Shown: positions 9,275 to 18,286, counted from the stretch's first letter. The stretch is 64,000 nt of DNA from Corynebacterium kalidii (GCF_022869005.1 NZ_JALIEA010000007.1:43110-107109); one strand, 5' to 3'. The notes: generated by a model from the letters alone, not told the origin. Numbers and translations are program-made.

Positions 9275-10042
9275 TCACACGGTGGTGTAGGAACCGTGCT
9301 CCGCGGAGAACGCCGCGGCGGCCGCCAGGATGTCGTCGGCGACATCGGGCCGGCAGATCAGCAGGTCGGGAAGGTAGGTGTCCTCGTTGTTGTACACCAG
9401 GGGGGACCCGTCGAGGCGGCTGCAGTGCAGCCCGGCGGCCTGGCAGACGCCCACGGGGGCGGCGTTGTCCCACTCGTACTGCCCGCCGGCGTGGATGTAG
9501 GCGTCGTTGTCGCCGAGCAGCACGCTGATGGCCTTCGCCCCGCAGGACCCCATGGTCGTGAGCTCGGCGCCGAGGGCGTCGGCGATGTGGGGGGCCACGT
9601 CCGGCGTGCTGTTGCGGGAGATCACGAGACGTCCGGTGGGGGCGCCCAGGACGGCGCGTGACTCCGCCGAGGTGAACACCTGCCCCAGGTCGGGCATGCC
9701 GACCGCGGAGACCGTCACGGTGCCCTTCACCGCCAGCGCGATGTGCACCGCCCAGTCCTGGCGGACGCCGGCGTACTCGCGCGTCCCGTCCAGCGGGTCG
9801 ATGATCCAGACCCGGTCCTGGTCGAGCCGGGACAGGTTGTCGGTGGCCTCCTCGGAGAGGACCGCGTCGTCCGGGCGGTGCAGTGCCAGACAGCGTGCGA
9901 TCCAGTCCTGGGCGATGGCGTCCCCGGCCGCGCCCAGGTCCCCTCCCCGGAGCAGCCCGACGTTCCGGACCCCCTTGAGGATCTCTCCGGTGCCCTGGGC
10001 GAGGCGGCCGGCAAGGGCATCGTCGTCGATGAAACGCGTCAT
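9275..10042 (-). CDS. cysQ: 3'(2'),5'-bisphosphate nucleotidase, CysQ-like (IMPase superfamily)
   Basis: A 255-residue member of the inositol-monophosphatase superfamily. The metal-binding motifs are LSEEATDN (the E-E of motif 1), WIIDPLDGTREY (D-P-L-D-G-T, motif 2) and WDNAAPVGVCQAAG (W-D-x-A-A, motif 3). DPLDGTREY rather than DPIDGTxNF points to the CysQ/PAP-phosphatase branch that hydrolyses 3'-phosphoadenosine 5'-phosphate in sulfate assimilation. It is the first gene of a minus-strand run with cls 25 bases away, and is divergent from lhr. Confidence 0.82.
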   Translation of the reverse strand: MTRFIDDDALAGRLAQGTGEILKGVRNVGLLRGGDLGAAGDAIAQDWIARCLALHRPDDAVLSEEATDNLSRLDQDRVWIIDPLDGTREYAGVRQDWAVHIALAVKGTVTVSAVGMPDLGQVFTSAESRAVLGAPTGRLVISRNSTPDVAPHIADALGAELTTMGSCGAKAISVLLGDNDAYIHAGGQYEWDNAAPVGVCQAAGLHCSRLDGSPLVYNNEDTYLPDLLICRPDVADDILAAAAAFSAEHGSYTTV

Positions 10043-10160
10043 GGCGCCCTAGTGTAGTCGCAGTGGCGGCGCAGTTCCGTGTTCTGTCTCGGTTCCGTGC
10101 CGGTTCCGTCCCGTCCCGTGCGGCGGTCTCGTGTCCGGCCCGCGTGGTTGACTGGTGGGC

Positions 10161-13100
10161 ATGACCGATCCCCGAGACCCGCTCGACCGATTCTCCACGC
10201 CGGTGGCCACCTGGTTCCGGGAGGTCTTCACCGAGCCCACGGTGGTGCAGTCGCAGGCGTGGGACGCCATCAGCCGGGGCGACAACGCCCTCGTCGTCGC
10301 GCCGACCGGGTCGGGGAAGACCCTCGCGGCCTTCCTCTGGGCCCTGTCGAGGCTCACGTCCCAGGGGCTGATGACCGACCGGCAGGACGGTGGCGGCGGC
10401 ACCCGGGTGCTCTACGTCTCCCCGCTGAAGGCGCTGGGCGTGGACGTGGAGCGGAACCTGCAGGTCCCGCTGGCGGGGATCGCGCGGACGGCCGCGGCCA
10501 CCGGCACCGACATCGCCCCGGTGCGCGTCGGGGTGCGCTCGGGCGACACCCCGCAGGCGGAGCGGGCGAAGCTGCTGCGCACCCCGCCGGACGTGCTGAT
10601 CACCACGCCGGAGTCGCTGTACCTGATGCTCACGTCGAAGCCGGCGGGCACGCTCAGGGACGTCGACACCGTCATCGTCGACGAGGTGCACGCCGTCGCG
10701 GGCACGAAACGGGGCACCCACCTGACGCTCACCCTGGAACGGCTGGACCGGTTGCGCGACACCCCGGTGCAGCGCATCGGCCTGTCGGCCACGGTGAACC
10801 CGGTCGACACCGTCGCCGCGTTCCTCGGCGGGGACCGTCCGGTGACGGTGGTCAACCCGCCGTCCCACAAGCGGTGGGACGTGCAGGTACGCAGCGTGGT
10901 CGAGGACTTCCGTGACCCGCCGCCGGTGGAGGACGTGCTGGCCGCCGGCGGCGAGGACGTGACGGAGGAGGAGTACGGGGCGGTCGACGAGGTGGTCGAC
11001 GAGGCGCTGCTCGGCCCGTCGCTCATCGGCGAGGGCGTCGGCGGGGTGACCGAGGCGGGCAGCGGCAGCCGCGTCGCCTCCGGTGTGGACCGCGAGTCGG
11101 CGCTGCCGCAGCAGAAGTCCGTGTGGCCGCACGTCCAGCGGGCGATCTACGGGCAGGTGATGACCAACCGGTCCACGCTGGTCTTCGTCAACGCCCGGCG
11201 CACCGCCGAACGTCTCACCGGCGCCCTCAACGAGATGTGGGCGCAGGAGCACGATCCGGAGTCGCTCGCGGCACCGACCCGGCGCGACCCCGCGCAGGTG
11301 ATGGCGCAGTCCGCCGCGGTGTCCGGTGCCCCGCAGGTCATCGCCCGCGCCCACCACGGGTCGGTGTCGAAGGACGAACGTGCCGACATCGAGGCGGCGT
11401 TGAAGGACGGTTCCCTGCGCTGCGTGGTGGCGACGTCGTCGCTGGAGCTCGGCATCGACATGGGGCTGGTCGACCACGTGGTTCAGGTCGGGGCGCCGCC
11501 GAGCGTGTCCTCGGCGGTGCAGCGGTGCGGGCGCGCCGGGCACTCGGTCGGGGCGGTGTCCCGGGCCACGGTGTACCCGCTGCACCGGCAGGACGCCGAG
11601 GTGGCGACCGTGGTCGTCGACCGGATGCTCGCCGGTGAGCTCGAACCGCTGCAGGTGGTGTCGAATGCGCTGGACGTGCTCGCGCAGCAGACGGTGGCGG
11701 TGGCCGCCCAGGCCGCCGCCGGCGGGGACGGGGAGACCACCGTGGACGTGGAGGACTGGTTCCGGACGGTCCGGCGGGCCCACCCGTACGCCGCGTTGCC
11801 CCGGGAGGCGTTCGACGGGGTCATCGAGCTGGTCAGCGGGCGGTATCCGTCGACCGACTTCGCCGAGCTGCGTCCCAAGGTCGTCTACGACGCCGCCACC
11901 GGGCGGTTCGAGGCCCGCCCCGGGGCGCAGCGCACGGCGGTGACGTCCGGCGGGACGATCCCCGACCGGGGGCTGTTCGGCGTCTTCCTCCCGGCGGACG
12001 GGGAGAACACCGGCGGGCGCCGTGTCGGTGAGCTCGACGAGGAGATGGTCTACGAGTCACGGGTCGGCGACGTCTTCACCCTCGGGGCGTCGTCGTGGCG
12101 GATCGCCGAGATCACCCGCGACCAGGTCATCGTCACCCCGGCGGCGGGCCACACCGGTCGGCTGCCGTTCTGGGTGGGGGATGCCGAGGGGCGCCCGGCC
12201 GAACTCGGGCCGGTGATCGGTGCCGCCCGGCGCGCGTGGGGACGTGGTGTCGATGGGGATCTGCGGGCCGCGGATTTCCTGGACGACAACACCCGGGGCA
12301 ACCTCGACGCGTTCTACACGGGGCAACGGGAGGCCACACAGGTCGTCCCGGACGAACGGACGGTGCTGATCGAGCGCTTCCACGACGAGGTCGGCGACTG
12401 GCGGGTCGTCGTGCACAGTCCCTGGGGCCGGTCGGTGAACGCCCCGTGGGCGTTGGCGATCGGGGCGGCGTTGTCGCGGCGGTCCGGTATCGACGCCATG
12501 GCGGTCGCCGGCGACGACGGGATCGTGCTGCGGTTGCCGTACACCGAGGAGGCGCCGGGGATTGAGCTGCTCACCGGCGGCGGGGACGGTGGCTCCGGTA
12601 ACTCCGTTAATTCTGTCGTCGCCGAGGTGACGGAGTCGGTGGGGTCGTCGGCGTTGTTCGCCGGACGGTTCCGGGAATGCGCGGCCCGGGCGCTGCTGCT
12701 GCCGCGACGGAACCCCGGGAAGCGTCAGCCGTTGTGGCAGCAGCGCCAGCGTGCCGCCCAGCTGCTGGACGTGGCCCGGCCGCACCCGGAGTTCCCGATC
12801 ATGGTGGAGACCATGCGTGAGTGCCTGCGCGACGTCTACGACCTGCCGGCGCTGGAGAAGATCGTCGCGGCGGTGGGGACCCGGTCGATGCGCGTCGCCG
12901 AGATCACCACGGACACCCCGTCGCCCTTCGCCGAGTCGCTGTTGTTCAGCTACACCGGGGCGTTCCTCTACGAGGGGGACTCCGCAGAGCGGGCGGCGGC
13001 GCTGACGGTGGACCCGGCGCTGCTGGCCGCGGTGCTCGGCGCCCGTGGCGAGGGGCTGGTGCTCGACCCGGGTGTCGTCGACGAGGTGGTGGAGTCGCTG

Positions 13101-15068
13101 CAGTGGCTGTCGGAGGGCAGGCGTGCCCGTTCTGCCGAGCAGGTCGTGGACATGCTCCGCGCCCTGGGGCCGCTCGCGCCGGAGGACGTCGCCCGGCGTA
13201 CCGAGGACCCGGACGGCACGGTGCTGCAGCAGGTGCGCACGATGATCCCGCGGCGGGTCTGCGAGGTGAAGGTCGGCGGAGTGCTGCGCTGGGCGGTGGT
13301 GGAGGACGCGGCCCTGCTCCGCGACGGGCTGGGGATCCCCGTGCCACCCGGGGTCGCCGCGGCACGGGAGACGGTGACCGACGCCCTCGACCAGCTCGTC
13401 CTGCGTTGGGCCAGGACCCACGGCCCGTTCACCGCCGCCGACATCGCCACGGAGTTCGGACTCGGTGTGGCGACGGCGGACTCCCTGGCGAAACGCTGGG
13501 TCAGTGGACGTCGGCTGGAGTCGCACACGGGGCAGGACCGGGACGGGGACCAGTACGTCGACTCGGGCGTGCTGCGCCGGCTGCGTGCCGCCACACTGGC
13601 CAAGGCCCGTGGTGCCCTGGAGCCGGTGAGCGTGCAGACTTACGCCGCGGTGCTGGCGGACTGGCACGGACTCGGCACCGGTGCGCGCGAGGACCTGCCC
13701 GGGGTCATCGAGCAGCTCGCCGGTGTCGCACTGCCGGCGAGCGCATGGGAGACCGTGGTGCTGCCGGCCCGGATCCCCGACTACCGGCCGACGGACCTGG
13801 ACGACCTCGTGGCCGCCGGCGAGGTGTCCGTCGTCGGCGCCGGGGCGACCTCGGCGACCGACCCGCGGATCATGCTGCTGCCGTCGGACCTGGCGCCACT
13901 GCTGGTGGACGGGCCGGCGGACGGTGCGGCGGACGGGGACGGTGGCGGGGACGGCGGCGCCGTGGCGGACGGCCTGGGACCGGTGGCGATGCTGATCCGT
14001 GACCGTGTCAGCGGGGGAGGCGCGTTCCTCGCCGCCGAGATCGAGCGCGGCCTGGCCGGGGAGGCCACACCGCACAGCCACGACACGGTCGACGCCGCCA
14101 TCTGGGAACTCTTCGACGCAGGGATGCTCATGCCGGACTCCTTCGCACCGGTCCGCGCCCGCCTGGCCGGCACCGGGATCACCGACCGCCCCGGCTCCGG
14201 CACGTCCCGTGGTGCTGGGGCACATTCCGGGGCACGCTCCGGGGCACACAAGGCTCCGCGTCGGGACCGGGGCAGGGGGACCACCCGGCGGCTGCGGATG
14301 GGCAGGAGCACCTTCGCCCAGACCGTGGCGTCCGAGGAGGTACGGGCGCGCCGGGCGGCGATGAACGCCCACTCCGGGGTGCCCGGACGGTGGTCACAGG
14401 TGCCCGAACCCGCCGGGGCGGCCACCGACCGTGCGATCGCCACCGGGGAGGCCTGGCTGGACCGGTACGCGGTGGTCACTCGGGGCGCGGTGGCCGCCGA
14501 GCACACCGAGGGCGGGTTCGCCGCCGCCTACCGCATGCTCACCGCCTGGGAGGACAACGGCACGGTACTGCGCGGCTACATCGTCGACGGTCTGGGTGGG
14601 GCGCAGTTCGCCTCCCGGGAGGTCATCGACCAGCTGCGCCGCGCCGAGGACGATACCTCGGTCGTCGATACGGCGGCCGGCCCGGTGCTGCTGGCGGCGT
14701 CGGACCCGGCCAACCCGTACGGGGCGGCGGTGCCGTGGCCGGAACTCCCCGGCGACGACGTCCCCCGGCCCACCCGTGGTGCCGGCGCACTGGTCGTCCT
14801 GCGGGCCGGTCGGCTCCTGGCGCACCTGACCCGTGGAGGCCGCACCGTCACCGTGTTCACCCGTCCCGCACTGTCCGACAGCCCGGCCGTACCCGACCCC
14901 GGGGACGTCGCCGCGGTGGTCACCGTCCTGTCCGAGGCGGTGCAGGCCCGACGGCTGTCCCCTGTGACCGTGGAGCGCATCAACGGTGTGGACGTGATGT
15001 CGGCGGCGACCGCGGCGTGGACCGAGGCCGGGGCACGCCTGACCCCGAAGGGGCTGGTCGTGCGGTGA
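10161..15068 (+). CDS. lhr: Lhr-type DEAD/DEAH-box DNA helicase (long form)
   Basis: A very large superfamily 2 helicase of 1635 residues. Walker A APTGSGKT lies near residue 50, DEVHAV (motif II) near 175, SATV (motif III) just after 200, and the C-terminal RecA-lobe motifs ATSSLELGIDMG and QRCGRAGH near 430-465. The long remainder contains the winged-helix/Lhr core and the Lhr C-terminal region with Ala/Gly-rich linkers near 1250 and 1340. Lhr proteins unwind DNA-RNA and DNA substrates with 3'-5' polarity and are linked to DNA repair in mycobacteria. ATG 10161 is preferred to a GTG two codons earlier. nei2 lies downstream, which fits a repair cassette. Confidence 0.93.
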   Translation: MTDPRDPLDRFSTPVATWFREVFTEPTVVQSQAWDAISRGDNALVVAPTGSGKTLAAFLWALSRLTSQGLMTDRQDGGGGTRVLYVSPLKALGVDVERNLQVPLAGIARTAAATGTDIAPVRVGVRSGDTPQAERAKLLRTPPDVLITTPESLYLMLTSKPAGTLRDVDTVIVDEVHAVAGTKRGTHLTLTLERLDRLRDTPVQRIGLSATVNPVDTVAAFLGGDRPVTVVNPPSHKRWDVQVRSVVEDFRDPPPVEDVLAAGGEDVTEEEYGAVDEVVDEALLGPSLIGEGVGGVTEAGSGSRVASGVDRESALPQQKSVWPHVQRAIYGQVMTNRSTLVFVNARRTAERLTGALNEMWAQEHDPESLAAPTRRDPAQVMAQSAAVSGAPQVIARAHHGSVSKDERADIEAALKDGSLRCVVATSSLELGIDMGLVDHVVQVGAPPSVSSAVQRCGRAGHSVGAVSRATVYPLHRQDAEVATVVVDRMLAGELEPLQVVSNALDVLAQQTVAVAAQAAAGGDGETTVDVEDWFRTVRRAHPYAALPREAFDGVIELVSGRYPSTDFAELRPKVVYDAATGRFEARPGAQRTAVTSGGTIPDRGLFGVFLPADGENTGGRRVGELDEEMVYESRVGDVFTLGASSWRIAEITRDQVIVTPAAGHTGRLPFWVGDAEGRPAELGPVIGAARRAWGRGVDGDLRAADFLDDNTRGNLDAFYTGQREATQVVPDERTVLIERFHDEVGDWRVVVHSPWGRSVNAPWALAIGAALSRRSGIDAMAVAGDDGIVLRLPYTEEAPGIELLTGGGDGGSGNSVNSVVAEVTESVGSSALFAGRFRECAARALLLPRRNPGKRQPLWQQRQRAAQLLDVARPHPEFPIMVETMRECLRDVYDLPALEKIVAAVGTRSMRVAEITTDTPSPFAESLLFSYTGAFLYEGDSAERAAALTVDPALLAAVLGARGEGLVLDPGVVDEVVESLQWLSEGRRARSAEQVVDMLRALGPLAPEDVARRTEDPDGTVLQQVRTMIPRRVCEVKVGGVLRWAVVEDAALLRDGLGIPVPPGVAAARETVTDALDQLVLRWARTHGPFTAADIATEFGLGVATADSLAKRWVSGRRLESHTGQDRDGDQYVDSGVLRRLRAATLAKARGALEPVSVQTYAAVLADWHGLGTGAREDLPGVIEQLAGVALPASAWETVVLPARIPDYRPTDLDDLVAAGEVSVVGAGATSATDPRIMLLPSDLAPLLVDGPADGAADGDGGGDGGAVADGLGPVAMLIRDRVSGGGAFLAAEIERGLAGEATPHSHDTVDAAIWELFDAGMLMPDSFAPVRARLAGTGITDRPGSGTSRGAGAHSGARSGAHKAPRRDRGRGTTRRLRMGRSTFAQTVASEEVRARRAAMNAHSGVPGRWSQVPEPAGAATDRAIATGEAWLDRYAVVTRGAVAAEHTEGGFAAAYRMLTAWEDNGTVLRGYIVDGLGGAQFASREVIDQLRRAEDDTSVVDTAAGPVLLAASDPANPYGAAVPWPELPGDDVPRPTRGAGALVVLRAGRLLAHLTRGGRTVTVFTRPALSDSPAVPDPGDVAAVVTVLSEAVQARRLSPVTVERINGVDVMSAATAAWTEAGARLTPKGLVVR

Positions 15069-15105
15069 CGGTGCGATCGGCACTGCAGCCAGGGCGTACC
15101 CTGGG

Positions 15106-15149
15106 CGTGACACGGTGACCGGTGACACGTGACACGGTGACCGGTGACA
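15106..15149 (+). repeat. Perfect 22-bp tandem repeat, two copies, in the nei2 leader
   Basis: The unit beginning CGTGACACGGTGACCGGTGA occupies 15106-15127 and is repeated without change at 15128-15149, directly abutting. It lies between the lhr stop and the nei2 start codon (24 bases downstream). The unit itself contains GGTGACCGGTGAC, partly self-complementary around ACCGGT. Confidence 0.95.
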
Positions 15150-15173
15150 ACAGGAACAGGAGGGGGTGCGCCC

Positions 15174-16019
15174 GTGCCCGAAGGTGATTCCGTACTCCAA
15201 CTCTCCGACCGGATGCAGTGGATGACCGGCCGGACCGTGACCCGCTCCGACATCCGTGTGCCCCGGTTCGCCACCGAGGACCTCACCGGCCGGCAGGTCA
15301 CCCGGGTATGGCCCTACGGCAAGCACCTCTTCATGGACTTCGACGGGCGCATCCTGCACACCCACCTGAAGATGGAGGGGGTGTGGTCCATCCACGCGGC
15401 CGGGGCCCGGTGGCGCCGCCCCGGTCACACCGCCCGGGTCGTCCTGCGACTGACCCCGCAACACGACGGTGGGCCGCAGATCGAGACGGTGGGCCACAGC
15501 CTGGGCTTCGTCCGGCTCTTCGACCGGGACGACTACGCGCAGGTCACCGGAAACCTCGGCCCGGACATCCTGGCGCCGGACTGGGCGGACACCGTCCCCG
15601 GACGCGACGAGGCCCTGCGTCGTGTCCTCGACCGGCCGGAGCGCAGCATCGGGGCGGCGTTGCTGGACCAGCGCAACGTCGCCGGCATCGGCAACGAGTA
15701 CCGGGCCGAGGTCTGTTTCCTCGGCGGTGTGGACCCCCGCCGCCCGGTGGGTACCGGCCCGGACGCCGAGGCGACGGCCGCGCACCTGCTGGACCTGTCC
15801 CGCAGGGTGATGTGGGACAACCGACGCGAGCCCAGGCGCGTCTTCACCGGAGACCGTCGACCCGGGATGGGGAACTACGTGTTCGGGCGGGCCGCGAAAC
15901 CGTGCCGCCGGTGCGGTACCCCGATAATGAAGGGGTTCCTGGGAGGGGTGGACGCCGGTGGGGACGACGGGGAACTGGAACGGGTCATCTGGTGGTGCCC
16001 GGTGTGCCAGCCGGGCTGA
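15174..16019 (+). CDS. nei: Endonuclease VIII-type DNA glycosylase/AP lyase (Nei2)
   Basis: A 281-residue Fpg/Nei protein. The start must be GTG 15174, because it puts Pro2-Glu3 (PEGDS) at the N-terminus, and Pro2 is the catalytic nucleophile in this family. GNEYRAEVCFLGG matches the H2TH helix region and the C-terminal zinc finger is CRRCGTP...CPVCQPG (C-x2-C...C-x2-C). PEGDS rather than PELPEV marks the Nei rather than Fpg branch. It excises oxidised bases and cleaves the resulting abasic site. GGAGGGGG lies 8 bases upstream. It follows lhr, as often in Actinobacteria. Confidence 0.9.
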   Translation: MPEGDSVLQLSDRMQWMTGRTVTRSDIRVPRFATEDLTGRQVTRVWPYGKHLFMDFDGRILHTHLKMEGVWSIHAAGARWRRPGHTARVVLRLTPQHDGGPQIETVGHSLGFVRLFDRDDYAQVTGNLGPDILAPDWADTVPGRDEALRRVLDRPERSIGAALLDQRNVAGIGNEYRAEVCFLGGVDPRRPVGTGPDAEATAAHLLDLSRRVMWDNRREPRRVFTGDRRPGMGNYVFGRAAKPCRRCGTPIMKGFLGGVDAGGDDGELERVIWWCPVCQPG

Positions 16020-16032
16020 CCCGCGTTCCACC

Positions 16033-16086
16033 AGCCCGGGCTGTTGTCGGTTGTCCCGGGGAGAAACCAACAATGCCACGGGCCCC
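16033..16086. repeat. Palindromic repeat, copy 1 (degenerate), right after nei2
   Basis: This 54-base segment aligns without gaps to 17337-17390, with 41 of 54 positions identical including GAGAAACCA and the flanking AGCCCGGG. It can fold into an imperfect hairpin (about 14 of 19 positions pair, two by G-U). It lies 14 bases after the nei2 stop and may act as a terminator. Confidence 0.75.
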
Positions 16087-16126
16087 TGTGGATACCGCTG
16101 CGGTCTTCGCGCGGAAGTTGTCCACA
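16087..16126. promoter_or_regulatory. Inverted pair of DnaA-box-like sequences upstream of the DUF559-type gene
   Basis: TGTGGATAC (16087-16095, the reverse of a TTATCCACA box, 8 of 9) faces TTGTCCACA (16118-16126, the common actinobacterial form). The outer parts CCTGTGGA and TCCACAGG form a perfect 8-bp inverted repeat around a 28-base spacer. Role unknown; could be DnaA binding, another operator or an RNA stem. Confidence 0.45.
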
Positions 16127-16231
16127 GGAATCCCGCTACGGGGGACAGATACTGGACGGCGACACCCGGGATGCCGTCTACTCGGGGTCTCCGGCGGAAC
16201 CGCCGGATCGTGGAGGGGAAGAGGGGAACAC

Positions 16232-17335
16232 ATGGGGGACACCACCCGACCGGGGCGAGGGCCGGAGCACACCTGGCGCCGGCTGCCGGAGGTCATGCCG
16301 GTGATCCGGTCCGAACTACGGGCATCCGGGACCGTCAGCGACTGGAAACTGCGGCACCGGTACATCCAGGTGGCGTACAACGCCGTCGTGCCGATACCGG
16401 AGGCCGGCCATGACCCCTGGGCGTTCGGCGGGTTCGGCAGCGACATCGTCACCCGCGCGGTAGGACACCACCTCACCCGCCCGGACGCGGTGCTCGGGGG
16501 ATGGGGAGCGGCGGCGGTGTACGGTCTACGCCCGGACTGGGCGGACCACGCCCCGGTCCTGCTGCACAGCGGGACCAAGAACCGCAGGTCCACCGTGACG
16601 GCACACGCCGTGGCCTCACCGATGCACCCGGTGATCCGGCCCCTGCCCGAGAACCTCGACACCACCTGCCCGGTCGCCGGCTACCCACGGCTGCGGGTCG
16701 TTGCCCCGGCGGTCGCCGCCGCACAGTGCCTGTGGACAATCCTCACCGGACGCCACAGCTGGTGGGTCCACGACGTCCCGGACCTGACACGACGTGAGGT
16801 CCGGGCGGTGCAGTTCACCGACGCTTTCGCCCAGTGCACCTGGGTCACCCGCGAACAGATTCGTGGGGCAGCGGCGGGCATGGTCGACCGGAAGGCCCTC
16901 GGCCGGGTGCTCGACCTCGCCGACGACGGTGCGCAGTCACCGATGGAGACGGTGATGAGGCTGATGGTGCGGGACCTGCTGCCGGAACCGTACACCTGGA
17001 CTTCGCAGACCCGGGTCGACCTCGAACCCGGCGCACCCGGCGACTGGCCACGACACACTCTGCCGGACCTCGGGTGTCGTGACCTGAGGATCGCCCTCTA
17101 CTACGACGGCGCACACCACCAGGCTGCAGGGCAGACCGATGTCGATTTCGACCAGTTTCTCGCGCTGCGTGACATGGGGTGGGAGGTTCTGCGGTTCACC
17201 AAGGAGCATCTGCGGAGCCCCGGGAAGCTCCGTGAGCTGGTGAGAAACGCCGTGGCACGCGCGGTGGCGGCGGTGTCGGCGGTGTCTGCGGTATCGGCCG
17301 GGGGTTGGGAACGTCCCCCGGCCCAGTCAGCCTGA
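16232..17335 (+). CDS. AbiEi/DUF559-type protein with endonuclease-like C-terminal domain
   Basis: A 367-residue soluble protein. The N-terminal two thirds resembles the actinobacterial family annotated as AbiEi-like: a GGWGAAAVYGLRPD segment near residue 90, a strand-rich middle, and SPMETVMRLMVRDLLPEP near 240. The C-terminal 75 residues (DLGCRDLRIALYYDGAHH..., then DQFLALRDMGWEVLRFTKEHL) match the DUF559/very-short-patch-repair endonuclease fold, although the usual acidic residue before Y-D-G is Tyr or Leu here. The final segment repeats AVSAVSAVSA. ATG 16232 follows AGAGGGGAA. Function is unproven; the family is often accessory and this copy is bracketed by related palindromes. Confidence 0.72.
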   Translation: MGDTTRPGRGPEHTWRRLPEVMPVIRSELRASGTVSDWKLRHRYIQVAYNAVVPIPEAGHDPWAFGGFGSDIVTRAVGHHLTRPDAVLGGWGAAAVYGLRPDWADHAPVLLHSGTKNRRSTVTAHAVASPMHPVIRPLPENLDTTCPVAGYPRLRVVAPAVAAAQCLWTILTGRHSWWVHDVPDLTRREVRAVQFTDAFAQCTWVTREQIRGAAAGMVDRKALGRVLDLADDGAQSPMETVMRLMVRDLLPEPYTWTSQTRVDLEPGAPGDWPRHTLPDLGCRDLRIALYYDGAHHQAAGQTDVDFDQFLALRDMGWEVLRFTKEHLRSPGKLRELVRNAVARAVAAVSAVSAVSAGGWERPPAQSA

Positions 17336-17394
17336 GAGCCCGGGGCGTTGGTGGTTTTCTGGGTGAGAAACCACCAACGCCCCGGGCTCTCAGG
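17331..17394. terminator. Long hairpin between two convergent nuclease-like genes; palindromic repeat copy 2
   Basis: Arms 17331-17357 and 17368-17394 are perfectly complementary over 27 bases (CCTGAGAGCCCGGGGCGTTG...). With one bulged T the pairing extends to 17360/17366, leaving a five-base loop GGGTG. It starts inside the last codons of the DUF559-type gene and ends 30 bases before the stop of the Mrr-like gene. It should terminate both strands. The core is homologous to the segment at 16033-16086. Confidence 0.85.
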
Positions 17395-17424
17395 AGGCGG
17401 TGGAGGTGACGGGGCGCGGGGTGC

Positions 17425-18267
17425 TCAGCCCGAGCCTGATGGATCGTGGACGGGGGAGATGTCGTAGAAGGTCAGCATCGACGTGAGTCGCCGGCCGTCG
17501 ATGAGGTGCGCAGGCCCCATGCCGCCGGAGTTGTCGGCCCCTGCGCCCGGCGTGAAACCTCCCGTGGTGAGGATGTACGCGTCGTCGCACCCGAGGTCAC
17601 GGGCATGTCGCGCGCAGATCTGCGTATCGCGGGTCCGGATCAGAGGCCTGCCGGAGGGACAAACGGTGCGGAAAAAGTGGCGCCGGGTGGCGGGGTCGGT
17701 CCGTTCCACGACGATGTCCACGGTATTCCCGTCGACGCCCACGACAGTTACGGCGTCCCTGTCTACGTTGCCGGGGACATACCGCGTCACCAGGCGTTTG
17801 AGTGTGTCGACGAAAGCGGCGTCGGACATGGTGGTCAGCTGGCGCAACAGCTCGGTCCGGTGCCGGGTCAGACGGGAGCTGGTCTGTTCCAGCAGGGTGG
17901 CGACCTCCCGGTGGTCGGAATGGTCGAGGAATCCTCCCGTCCGCGGAGCCTGGGCCACCGATACCCGGCCCCCGTTGTGCTCGGTGAAGGCCAGCAACCG
18001 TTCGACGCACACGCTGTCAGCAGAGGCGAAGAGATGCGCTGCGGTGGACCCGAGGCGGGTCATCGTGATGCCGGTGTCCGGGTCCATCTGCAGGTAGTCG
18101 AGGGCGTGCAGTACCAGCGCCGCCTGCTTCGTCGTCTGTGTCCACCCGGCCAGGACGGAGGCCGGGACGGGGGACTCATCGCGAAGCATCCTGAGCAGCG
18201 GGAGGATTGCATCGACGATGCGGGGATCCGGTTGATCCGTCGGTGGGCGTCCCGAGGCGCGCTTCAC
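17425..18267 (-). CDS. Mrr-like restriction-endonuclease-fold protein, apparently degenerate
   Basis: A 280-residue protein. The first 150 residues look like a winged-helix region (VLAGWTQTTKQAALVLHALDYLQ). From about 160 the text follows the Mrr catalytic domain: SDAAFVDTLKRLVTRYV, then VDGNTVDIVVERTD, then ARDLGCDDAYILTTGGFTPGA and LIDGRRLTSML. The Asp before IVVER fits the catalytic Asp, but the usual Q-x-K strand reads HFFRTV, so the lysine appears lost. Such domains occur in restriction and in DNA-binding proteins. GTG 18267 is supported by GGGAGGAC upstream. It follows pgi by 19 bases, so probably shares its mRNA. I consider cleavage activity doubtful. Confidence 0.68.
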   Translation of the reverse strand: MKRASGRPPTDQPDPRIVDAILPLLRMLRDESPVPASVLAGWTQTTKQAALVLHALDYLQMDPDTGITMTRLGSTAAHLFASADSVCVERLLAFTEHNGGRVSVAQAPRTGGFLDHSDHREVATLLEQTSSRLTRHRTELLRQLTTMSDAAFVDTLKRLVTRYVPGNVDRDAVTVVGVDGNTVDIVVERTDPATRRHFFRTVCPSGRPLIRTRDTQICARHARDLGCDDAYILTTGGFTPGAGADNSGGMGPAHLIDGRRLTSMLTFYDISPVHDPSGSG

Positions 18268-18286
18268 GGGCCGTCCTCCCGGTGCT

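Noticed and set aside
12057..14372. Long minus-strand open frame inside lhr
   Set aside because: The lhr frame has clear helicase motifs throughout; the reverse frame is low-complexity.
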